From the NCBI GenBank assembly GCA_034190875.2, contig CM067343.1:17397333-17461332 (forward strand): a DNA stretch of 64,000 nucleotides, in the 5' to 3' direction. The notes beneath the pieces were generated by a model, which saw only the letters and a list, made by a program, of their open reading frames with translations, was not told where the DNA came from and searched no databases. The position numbers were made by a program, and so were the translations under genes. The DNA is from Urechis unicinctus. Lineage: Eukaryota > Annelida > Polychaeta > Xenopneusta > Urechidae. Shown here piece after piece: positions 13,023 through 23,060 of the stretch (the stretch's first letter is position 1; the number at the start of each line of letters is the position of its first letter).

Positions 13023-13359
13023 TATATACATGTATATGATTAAATAAATTTTTATATCTGTACATATGTATTATATCACAATGAAAGGGAGATAACCTGT
13101 GCCTGATAATATATATATATAAATACATATAAACATGTATAAAATTAAATAAATTTTTATATCTGTACATATTTATATATATATATATGTATGTGTAAAT
13201 AAACTAATATACTAATGTGTATATATACTAATTATTTCTATATATTCAAATATATATATATGTAACATCAACACATATATCTGTAATATATAACTACATA
13301 CACATAGATAGAAATATAAATGAATATACAAACACCCACATACATGTATATATATATAA

Positions 13360-13417
<58 letters not shown>

Positions 13418-14050
13418 ACAAGTATATATGTATAAATTGATCTATATATATGAATATATATATGAATATATATATATATTTATATATATATTATGTATTT
13501 CATTATGTCTAAATAGATATCTATATATATTCAGAGATATATATGAAGTGTATATATGAATTTTATATATACATATATATGTATATATATATATATATAT
13601 TTATTTATATATACATATATATATCCATATATATTATATATTTATATACGCATAAAGATATATTTATTTATATTCATAGATATATATCAATGTATAACAT
13701 AAATGTATATGTATACATATATATATATATATAATTATGTATAAATATATATATATATGTATAAATATGTATAAATAAATATATAAATCTTAATATATGT
13801 ATATGTATATCTATATAAATATATATAAATTTATATATATATAAGTATATATATATACATATATATATTTATATATATTTACCTATATTTATGCATATAT
13901 ATATATGTATATATTTATATATATATATGTATATATATGGATATATGTATATATATAAATCTATATAGACATATATAAATCTATATATTATATATCTCTC
14001 TATATATATCTATATATCTATGAGGAGATATTTATGTTAAATAATATAGA
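13023..14050 (+). repeat. AT-rich direct duplication, second copy
   Basis: Second member of the pair described at 11801-12840. Differences are mostly in repeat length and a few point changes, and they increase toward the right end (after about 13960), where TCTC and CTCTCT variants appear. This is either a recent tandem duplication or an assembly duplication across low-complexity sequence. Confidence 0.9.
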
Positions 14051-14341
14051 TATATATATAATTAACAAAATATATATATCTCTGCATCTATATATTAATA
14101 AAGAGAGAGAGATAAGGAGAAATAAACAGATACCTATATAGAGGAGAGAGATAGAGAGAGATCTCTTTCTCTCCTTCTATATCTATATATATATATATAT
14201 AGAGATCTCTCTATCTCTATCTCTCTCTCTCTATATCTATATATATCTCTATCTCTCTCTCTATATATATCTATATATCTCTATCTATATATCTATATAT
14301 ATATATATCTCTATATATATATCTGTGTGTGTGTTTATATT
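14051..14341. repeat. Mixed (GA)n/(TC)n/(TA)n low-complexity block
   Basis: A purine run (GAGAGAGATAGAGAG, about 14143-14160) meets its pyrimidine complement (ATCTCTTTCTCTCC) around a central AGATCT, giving an inverted-repeat hairpin. It is followed by alternating TA and TC tracts and a short GTGTGTGTGT. The block stops exactly where repeat r1 becomes recognisable. Confidence 0.9.
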
Positions 14342-14650
14342 GATAAGGCTCTAATGACCTGACTGTCTGGCGCTATTTTTACATAGTGACTTATCATTAG
14401 TGCCCTACAATTATGTCTTATCAATATTCACATTATCATCTACAGAACAGAAGTCATTAGACTATAAATACATAAATAGCTAACTCAACATTACTTAAAA
14501 GAACTTCTAATAAAAACAAATATTGAGTGGCTTTAATTCATGTGAAGGGTGATCAATCAGCGTCAGTACAAATGAACACCAATATTGAACGACGCTTGAA
14601 CTAGATACCTATCAAGTAACACTTGTACCCCTGCAAATGTAGATGATATT
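14342..14650 (+). repeat. Short dispersed repeat r, copy 1 (5' truncated)
   Basis: Shares with 18490-18850, 48500-48766, 48800-49130 and 54640-54800 the sequence CTAATGACCTGACTG, then TTATGTCTTATCAATA-type sequence, then GTCATTAG, AACTCAACATTAC, GGTGATCAATCAGCGTCAG, AAATGAACACCAATATTGAA and CGACGCTTGAA. CTAATGAC (14351-14358) and GTCATTAG (14453-14460) are perfect inverted complements 110 bp apart end to end, a spacing kept at 109-111 bp in copies 1-4. No polymerase III promoter boxes were recognised. Relative to other copies, the sequence left of AAGG is replaced by microsatellite. Confidence 0.85.
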
Positions 14651-15090
14651 GTTACAATAATATTAGTGCTCCGGTGATGTATGCGTTAGTTACTGCGTTT
14701 AAAGCAGCATGCCATCGAACATCCATCTCTTTGAAATCCATATCCGTTGTTAGCAGCAGAGGATGGAATTGTAATCTGGTTTAGAAAGCATCATGTTGTA
14801 ACATCAGCATTAATTGATATATAATAATTGATATGCAAGTGTGTGATATAATCATCAAAGGGTGAAGAATCAACACAGAAGCCTAGCATGTGGCCATTGT
14901 GTACTTTATGCTGCTAATCCCGACGAGGCAGCATTTAATATTGAACGCGTTATTTTTCTGAAAGTTTGTTTGACTCGAATTATCGGTAGCAATTACTTTT
15001 TAAACCTCAAATGTATCGCTCACAGTTATGGAAATCGGCATTCCTTTGACATTAGCTGTCCATCTACCACTCATCAAAGATGGAAACATG
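14651..15090. other. Unassigned sequence, possible left part of U4 copy A
   Basis: A 77-codon open frame at 14862-15095 has no recognised product. Weak similarity of the last part (TTTGACATTAGCTG, then GACTAGACCATATG) to 30915-30955 suggests that U4 extends into this stretch. Confidence 0.4.
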
Positions 15091-16908
15091 ACTAGACCAT
15101 ATGTTAAATTATTAATGTAGTGAATCTTTTCTGACACGTTGGACACAACATGTAAAATTGTTTTGTCAATGATGTGACAGAATTATCTCTATTCGGTTCT
15201 TCTTATAACTTATTGCGTGACCAAATACCATGTTGTGAATTCTTTCTTCGGAATCGAGAGGTATATGGTCAAGAACCATAGCAGCAAAGAAGCTACAAAA
15301 ATGGATCAATTGCCATTATTTTTGCATTTTAATGTGTCCATGTAGTATAACAAATGATGGCAATGTTTTTCACATACTCTGCGCATGTGCATATATGATG
15401 TCCATATATGATGCAAATAGTGTTGTTATCTTGTTTATTTCAGCTCGATTAGCAAGTTGTCTGAATCTAGAGACATATCATTTATTGCCACATCCACGCC
15501 CACAGATCAAAATTAATTCTATCCCTATGGACATGTTATTGTACGCCGAACATTTATGTGTCTCGCAAATAACTGTGGTTAACAATGTTTTTGCTAATCA
15601 GTCGAGGCATGTCCAACCACTAACGCCAAAATGATTGTTATTCATTATCATAAATCTATAAGATATATTGTGCCACATAATACATATATCCGTTTATCTG
15701 AGGTCGCTTTACAGTGTCCAGATTGTCATATATTGAAGTTTAACGCTCGATATGGAACCAATGTAGAACTTGTCATGTATGCTGAATCTGGAGTGAAATT
15801 CACTTTGTGTACTATAATTCCCGTGAACATGATGCAAATTTTGCGACTTAGTAAAATACGAATTAATTTATTACTGACAGATGCGTGAGGTATAATCCAA
15901 ACCAGTCTCTGTGACAAGATGCACCCTTATAGCTTGCAACTTTTGCTAGACATATGCATTCACCTACTTAGTACTCATCATGTCCTCTCAAAGCATAGAG
16001 ATGCATATCCAAGTGCATTAGCGCCAATCCGACCATTTTCTGATAACAAACGCAATCACTTTTTATAGAGCATCAGGCTCTCTTATCGCAAGTACAGTAA
16101 AATGACGAAAATTGTCCCATCCGTCCACTTGGTGCTGATTGCCGATGACATTCACATCTTGACACGTTGTTGTAATATTTGAGTAGTGACAAATCAACTT
16201 ACGATATAATACGGATTATTTGTGAAATTTGTCTTTACGTAATGCGATTTCCAAATATCTTGGATGATGAAATACTTCATTTATTGTTTCGTACTGTATT
16301 ATGTTATATATTATGTGTTTCTTTGCAGTTTTTGATGCGCATGATTTAATGCGTTATCGCCTGGTGCTTGATTAACTGGGAGTTGCATATATTACACGTC
16401 ACGGAAAACACAGGTAAATTGAGGATTATGACTATTCTTTGCTTAATTCATAAATGACCATTTAAACAGTTTGCACTAATAATATCGCATAACACCGTTG
16501 TAGTCTTGCCAACCTTCTGGGGAGGGTTCGGCCATAAAACGGTATAGAAATCACATGCTATGTACTCACTACGGTTCTCAAATATATGTAACAGTGATTT
16601 ATGGCAATGCTTCTCCTTTCGATTTCAATTGCCTCTATATTGAGATAAAAAAAAATGACTAATCAATACTTGAGTAGCGGTTATGCGTTGACCTATCAAC
16701 ATCACATTTGTGTATTTAGGTACATTACGAAGCATTCGAATTAAGCGTGTGGGTAATATGTTGGCAATTCAAAGGCAGAATCCCAATAGATGTCGTAAAG
16801 TGTATTACTAATGTTATTAGTAGCGTCATTAACGGATGGCAATCGATAGAATTGAGCCATATTATTCAGAGCAATCCAAAAACTGGAACATTGTATGTTG
16901 TCTATGGA
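15091..16908 (+). repeat. Old dispersed repeat U4, copy A (longest copy)
   Basis: Collinear with 47060-48219 (copy B) and 30900-32110 (copy C). Shared stretches include GACACGTTGGAC, GATGGCAATG, ATTGTCATAT(A/C)TTGA, GCAAATTTTGCGACTT, ACTCATCATGTC, CGTCCACT(T/C)GGTGC, TTGAGGATTATGACTAT and TGGAACATTGTATGTTG. A plus-strand frame near 15915-16075 reads SLQLLLDICIHLLSTHHV, then SKHRDAYPSALAPIRPFSD. Copies B and C give related peptides with frameshifts or stops. No known domain was recognised. Confidence 0.8.
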
Positions 16909-17039
16909 GAGTAAGAACTAATCAGCTGTTTTTCGCAGATTAATCCAACTTGTAATGCGGCATGCCTTTTCGCTCTACATGCGTCATTTGCATTCATGTT
17001 ACACTTCTGTTCATGATGACATATGTAATGTGGGTTATG

Positions 17040-17153
<114 letters not shown>

Positions 17154-17259
17154 CAACATAGAATAATATATAGTGAACATTCGTTTTTTCTCCGCTAAGT
17201 TATTTTATTCTGCGCAGCTTTTGTGCAGTTACAAACAATTGATGATTCTGCCATAACCG

Positions 17260-17560
17260 ACGCCCGAGAGAATAATAACGATGGAAAAGATTGCACGATA
17301 AATTATGCTCCATTATCAAGTATTGTTGACCAAATTCCCACGATATTAATAGTTAAAGGCTATACTTGTTTGTCGTCATAGTATCATTGGCTCATTTGTC
17401 TAGATGGATGTTCAAAACCGGATGATTATTACGTCAACCTTAAATATAATCTCCCATTTGAGACACAGCTTGTGTGATATGGTGCGATAATAGATGATGA
17501 TCTGGCCCAATTCGCTGTATTATACTCCCGTAGAGATGCTGGCTACAGGCTAGAGGACTA
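17260..17560 (+). repeat. Old dispersed repeat U7, copy A
   Basis: Matches 55926-56240. Shared landmarks are ATGGAAAAGAT, a TTGTT.GTCGTCATA core followed by ATCATTGGC, GGATGTTCA, ATTATTACGTCAACCT, CTCCCATTTG and ATATGGTGC. No conserved reading frame is evident. Confidence 0.75.
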
Positions 17561-18210
17561 TTCTGTAAGAGCAATACCCTTAAAGCAGCATAAGTGATAA
17601 AAGCAATTCTGTATCATCCGACATATTCATTTTAAAAGTGCACAATTGGAACTTGTTGAAATGTCGCAACTCTTAAACAACATGCTAATATTTGCCTCAC
17701 ACGCCGGTTGCGTAGGTGGCCAAGAGAAGATAAATTGATGTCCTGTCGAATCATTTTCAAAATAACTTCATAAAAGATTATATTTGTCAAGATGCTCTTT
17801 GAAGTTTTACTTGAAATGATAATGTATCATCCAACGGACACCTACCTCTCTTCATGCGACAATAGCCAAATAGGGTCAAAATATTGTTAAGTGAAATGAA
17901 ATTTGTATGAAGTATTCCGGGTAATGGTGGACCTAGCAAGTGGTCGTTTTTCCGTGATAATGTCAGCAAGCTGGTCGAGGAACAAAGAAAAGCTTAGATC
18001 TGCATCTTCGTAATTATAAAATGGCGAAATGGCATTGGTTTACACCAGTCTGCTATATAATAGATGTTAAATTAATTTTGTTGCAAAGGCTATTCTTCAA
18101 CTAATGGATACTGTTATTTTCGTGTCTCGTGTCTTGACGTGTAAATGCAACCGTCCATTGGTTTTTGTTCCTGCATATCCCGGTGCTCGCGAACATTAAG
18201 AATTTCGTAT
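17561..18210. other. Unassigned sequence between U7 and U8
   Basis: No gene or repeat match was recognised. A 60-codon minus frame at 17787-17969 is probably chance. Confidence 0.4.
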
Positions 18211-18214
18211 ACCG

Positions 18215-18460
18215 ATTCCAATCAAAAAGCAGCTGGCGAAAGTCAAAATCCCCAGACAACAAATTCTAGTTTGAAGGGATTACTTGCTGTAATTACATAG
18301 CATTATTTAGAGTTTTGACACTCTAGTCACATTTGCGTGGTCAATCGGTAGATACAAAATTACAAATAAAATGTCTGCCGCAATTACATGGGAACTTAAC
18401 ACTAGGTCTGATGCTAATATGTAAGTAGCACAACCTTTCGAAAAACGAACACGGATGTAC
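18215..18460 (+). repeat. Old dispersed repeat U8, copy A
   Basis: Matches 54360-54600: AGCAGCTGGC, ACAAATTCTA.TTTGAAGGGA, CATTATTTAGAG, CACTCTAGTCACA, TAGATAC(A/G)AAAT, CTGATGCTAATA and a closing CGAACACG. In both places it is followed immediately by repeat r, so U8 and r are one linked unit. Confidence 0.75.
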
Positions 18461-18489
18461 GAAGCATACTTTTATGTACCCGAATGTAT

Positions 18490-18850
18490 AGATTAATGGC
18501 CATAAAGTAAGGATCTAATGACCTGACTGGCGGGCCCCATTTAGACTAATGACCACAATCATAAGTGCTCTAAAATTATGCCTTATCTATAATCACATTA
18601 TCCTCTACAGTACAGAGGTCATTAGACTAGGGTATATATATAGCTAACTCAACATTGCATGAAAGAAAACTTTCAATAAAAACTGATATAGAGCGGCTTG
18701 AATTGATGTGATTAGCCCATGAGGGTGATCAATCAGCGTCAGAACAAATGAACACCAATATTGAAAGACGCTTGCATTAGATACCTATCAAGCTACACTC
18801 CTTCCCCCATAGGTGCAGGTGTTCAAGGGAGTTTACTAACGCGACAACAC
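18490..18850 (+). repeat. Short dispersed repeat r, copy 2
   Basis: Full-length copy with CTAATGAC at 18515-18522 and GTCATTAG at 18618-18625. It continues through GGTGATCAATCAGCGTCAG and the downstream GGGAGTTTAC element into U5. Confidence 0.85.
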
Positions 18851-19520
18851 TGTTAGCATATGCTATACGCACACACCCACCACTTCCATCAGCTGACGTG
18901 TTTGGACGTCGAACAACATACCCGTCAGTATACAAGGACAATACAGTGATGCTCATCCATGCACTACGCAGGCGCTTTTAGTAAATGCACACTGTGTTAT
19001 TGTGTGTGCATAATGTATGGTAGAAAACATCTTTGCTCTATTTGGTTCTCCCAATCCATGCATAATCTTGAACTGAACGTGCAAAAGGTATTTGCAATTG
19101 TTTCTTCTGTAGAACATATATCAGCAAGTAGAATAATCACCAATTGATCAATAAGTGATGATTCAGGAACTAGGTTCTCTCAAACAATGATAATAATTTG
19201 AGAAGCGAGTGTTGTTCACTTTGTAACGGCGCATTTAACTCCGTTAAACACCTTAACACAACTGCGATTGGTTCCTGCCGAGTATTTTGAATTCGACGTA
19301 TGTAGAGCGTTTGATAAAGCTCGCCATCAACGGTCAGCAAGTGTATTAAAGGCGAATTGTATCATTGGTTACAAATTGAAATCGATCGATGGTTAGGTCA
19401 GTGAAGGAGAGTGGAGCTGTGTGATGTTTGGTGTGGAAGTGGTTTGGACACGCATTAACTACATACTTTACGTTTTCGATATTGACACTAAACTGTATTT
19501 CAGGGTGCGCCCTAAAGGTA
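18850..19520 (+). mobile_element. U5 copy A, LINE-derived with an RT relic
   Basis: Matches 49140-49740 and, more weakly, 42110-42950. Near 19296-19345 the plus strand reads EFDVCRAFDKARHQRSASVLK, resembling the RT motif A region of CR1/Jockey-type elements (VDVIYLDFSKAFDKVPHQRL in consensus wording). About 60 bases later GEWSCVMFGVE (from about 19405) and ILYVFDID are compatible with the SEW..V.SGVPQG and FLIYVNDID turn that follows in RT. Stops and substitutions show long decay. A 62-codon frame at 18959-19147 lies upstream and has no recognised motif. Confidence 0.7.
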
Positions 19521-19581
19521 ACTGACTAATAACCAAGCTTTATAGCGCTTTAGACAGGAGAACAGATGGGTGGATTCGTTT

Positions 19582-20300
19582 TAGCCTAACAAAATTCGTA
19601 ACATTGCATATAGATTGCACGAACAAGAAAAGAGTGACAGCCAATGATAAATAAAGCAGTCGACAACAAGTGCATCACTCAAGTGTTTTTCATACTGCAT
19701 GCAAAATGTGCTATGCTTGATAAGTTCATAACACGAGGGTGTGTTGTATATATGACGATTCCAGCAAATCTATTTGCCACTGAAAACACAGATAGGTACT
19801 TTGTCCCCTCCGTATGCTATACCCTTGAGATTACAAACACCTACTTTGATCGACATTTCCATTTAATTCATTACGAAAACACATGGGGGCATGAGGTCCT
19901 GCCATATCATTGCCTTGCCATTGCTTTATGCATGCGCTAGTTCAGCAAGAACTGATGCTTTGCAAAACAAAATATATATGCGTGACTTACAAATCCTAAT
20001 AGCTATTGAAAAGATTAGGTAAATGCCTTTTAGCCTAACATGAACGCATAGGATTGCATAGAGATTGGACCCAAACAAATGACTGCCAATGATTATGAGG
20101 GAAGTGCATTGCTGGTGTACTTACAATGTTCCATACGAATTGTACTGTGCTTGATTTTCAAATCGCGTTGCACATAGCAGGATTCACAAACTGCTGTATT
20201 TCATCGAATAGACGCATGGATATATACTTCGTACATATCTTATGCTGTGCCTACAAGATAGCAAGAACCTACTCTGATTGCCATTAGGCATGGAGTTATA
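19582..20300 (+). repeat. Diverged tandem duplication, 449-bp offset
   Basis: TAGCCTAACA at 19582 and at 20031 begin two similar stretches. Shared landmarks are ATTGCATA.AGATTG, GACAGCCAATGAT / GACTGCCAATGAT, TGTGCTATGCTTGAT / TGTACTGTGCTTGAT, GATAGGTACTTTGT / GATATATACTTCGT and ACCTACT.TGAT. The first copy holds a 98-codon open frame (19644-19940) that is not preserved in the second, so it is unlikely to be a gene. Confidence 0.7.
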
Positions 20301-21023
20301 GTGAGGCTCCGATTGCAATGAATGATTACCAGCTTATGGTATATGATGTCGACATTCGCATCTGAACCTCAGTCGGAAGTCGGCTTGATGTTCAATGTCG
20401 GCCATGGGTGAATGATTACATGTAGACTAATATATACACATAATGCCAAAGTCATCGGTATAATCATGTAAGATTGTTCTGCTGCGATGAGTCATAGTTT
20501 GAAGAGGACGACATTAGTGTGCTCGACATATCAATGATATTCCAGGCAACCTACGAGATCAAAAGATACGACCTAGATTAATCTGCGATAAAACATGATT
20601 TTCCTATACATACTTTTCTAATGTAGATATTTAAGGACAATAAAATCCGACTTGAATATTCACGGCTAGTAAATTTTGCATATTATTAAAGGGTTAATAA
20701 TTCTACTAAAAACCCAGATAAAAATAAGTGCATGCGCTTGGCTTCACCACTAAACAAATGATCTTTATGTTGAAGGCTTATTATCTCCTTTAGTAAGGGA
20801 GTAATAATTGTGCTGGTCATTGATGACCCTAAAATACGCACTAATGAAAGATCCGTTTGGAATAAATAGATACCTAGACGAATATTTAAGAACGTTCTGA
20901 AATAAACACTTATGCGAATGTCAAAGGACGTCTCTGTCTCTGTATCCATCTCTCTCAATCTCGCATTCTCTTCCGCCATATATCTCTCTCTCGCTTTCTA
21001 TTTATCACTCACTTTGTCTCTCT
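20301..21023. other. Unassigned sequence with a pyrimidine-rich right end
   Basis: No gene was recognised. A minus frame of 97 codons (20686-20979) begins in the TC-rich flank of the following microsatellite and shows no motif. TCTCTCTC tracts cluster at 20930-21020. Confidence 0.45.
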
Positions 21024-21024
21024 T

Positions 21025-21079
<55 letters not shown>

Positions 21080-21111
21080 GTATATATATATATATATATA
21101 TATAGATATAT

Positions 21112-21200
<89 letters not shown>

Positions 21201-21208
21201 CATATATC
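21024..21208. repeat. (TA)n microsatellite flanked by TC tracts
   Basis: About 185 bp of TA with GTATAT and AGATAT breaks. Both flanks (20935-21023 and 21209-21275) are rich in TCTC on the plus strand, so the composite is a (TC)n-(TA)n-(TC)n block. Confidence 0.95.
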
Positions 21209-22499
21209 GCTCTCTCTACTCTTGCTCTCTATCACTCACTCCTTTTCTATCTCTATCTCTCTATCTCTCGCTACTTTTTATGTTATATAAGGTACATTAT
21301 ACATGCATCAGAGAAAAGCTCGCGTGCCTGGTACAGTCGATTCGCAATCGACTGCGCTCTTAAAGCAACAGAGTGTAATTAAACTTTTGAACCATCATTA
21401 TTACATCGCATTATATTGCTTTTTTCTCATACCAGACTGCTATTAAACTTCTTGAAAAAGGAATGCATACAATTGGTTTGCAAGGGAACAGACGACTGGC
21501 GTAGTTCTGTATATATGTATGACATGCATATCATTAACTTATTAGCTTGATGAATATTATGGGGTCCATCACTGACAATGCTTAGCTGTCGTTCTGTAAT
21601 CTGCGCCAACAATTGTGTTAGAAGCCTTACAATATATTACTCTAAAATAAAAATAATCTCGTCGATACCATGAAACTCCACACAAGAGTTTATTATCTAC
21701 TGTTCTAATTCTGCATGGGTAGTTCAATATCAACTCAGCATGGTTTTTGATAAAACATACCGCATCTCGAATCCTATTTGATATCCAGGTCCAGTCGTGT
21801 GATGCATACGGTGTAGGGGCGTGGTATGTGAAGACGTGTAGATGCATCAGGGCACCGATGATTAACAAAACCGCCCAGCTATTGACAACCACCAAGCCTT
21901 ATGATGCAAGTAACACTGTGGCAGAGTGTTTAGTCTGATTGCATCATCGTCTGGTTTCTAGTTAACGTAGCAATATTCTTTGATAGCTTAATGTTCTTAA
22001 TAATGCTCTGATGGACATTTGATAGGCAAGTTTGAAGCGTTTTGTAAGCCATTTACTACAGGAATCTGCCTTACTAATGCTGCTGCTATAACGCTGGTCA
22101 TTCCTATTATATTCTTCGTATTTGTGCATGAATTCTTTACTGTTAACTTCAATTGTCCAGATACCTCCAATATCAAGATTTGTCTTTAAATAATGTGAAT
22201 TTGAGGTATTATGAAAAATATACAGCTTATTGATTGTGTTACTAATATTTCAATCATCCCTAAAGAGATTGTAAGTGTCAGCATGTGGTAAATAGCTAGC
22301 CGCGGAAATTGCTTTCCAGGCGCGTTTTGTCTCTAGTCACCCTGTCCAATGCACGAGTAATGTACATGGTAGCCAAAACAAAACGACCAGGTGCCGAGAA
22401 GCCTAATGGCGATCTTTACTCTATTTTCGGCCTACGCACAGACCACAAATCTGTTACAAAACACAACCAATTCGATGTTAACACGTCAAAAAGATTTCG
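21209..22499. other. Unassigned sequence
   Basis: A minus-strand frame of 108 codons (21569-21895) is the longest non-microsatellite frame nearby. It shows no motif I recognise and overlaps a 63-codon frame on the other strand. No repeat match was seen. Confidence 0.45.
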
Positions 22500-23060
22500 T
22501 GGAAACCGCTAGTATTTTCACGGGTGAAATAATAAAGAATATGATACAGAGAGATTTCTCGCTTCAGACGCATAACCATAGCTCTCGAGAATATTATTCT
22601 GAGAAGTGTTCCTTTTATTTTCATGGAACAATATTGTAATTATTTTATTACATAAAAAAACCCGTCGCAATGTGATCATGTAACGTCATAGACGATCTCG
22701 CAGGCGCTGATGTAATGCAATACATTCTGAACCGACCCCCTCAATTCGTCGCCTCTCAAATGCTTTCGAACGCCTGTTGTCACAATAATAATATTATTGC
22801 AAATCATTCTCGTCATTAACAATGGTACATTAGTTCTTAGAAACAACCTGTAAAATGCTGGTGTTGGCGACCAACGCAGCTCGCCGCGACCAACGCAAGT
22901 ACCATAATAAAGGCACAACTGAATTTTGCAAGAGGTACATACGCTGTTAGAAGGACGCAAGGGTGAAATATATTAAAACACCAGCCGACTCTCAAAACAG
23001 TATCTGCCAATATTTGTATATAAGTTGCTAACCGTCGAAGCGGGCCGATGCATACCAATC
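22500..23060. repeat. Dispersed repeat U6, copy A
   Basis: Matches 37580-38060: ATACAGAGAGAT, ACATTCTGAACC / GCATTCTGAACA, AAATGCTTTCGAA, GCAA(A/G)TCAT.CTCGTCATT, then an ACCAGCCGACT / ACCCAGCCGACA core. On the minus strand both copies give related peptides (KHLRGDELRGSVQNVLHY against KHFGGKKLWVCVQNALHC) with an upstream MTRM(I/T)CN. This could be a decayed coding region or simply DNA similarity. Confidence 0.7.

Noticed and set aside
16120..16165. VLIADDIHIL box in U4 copy A as an RT catalytic motif
   Set aside because: The preceding sequence lacks the GVPQGS / LLF..YINDL context expected before YADD, and copy B changes most neighbours; too weak to call U4 an RT.
18959..19147. 62-codon frame upstream of the U5 RT relic as a conserved ORF
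   Set aside because: The matching stretch in U5 copy B contains an insertion and stops, so the frame is not preserved.
20440..20480. YTDD on the minus strand as an RT motif
   Set aside because: Four residues only, no other RT landmark on the same strand nearby.
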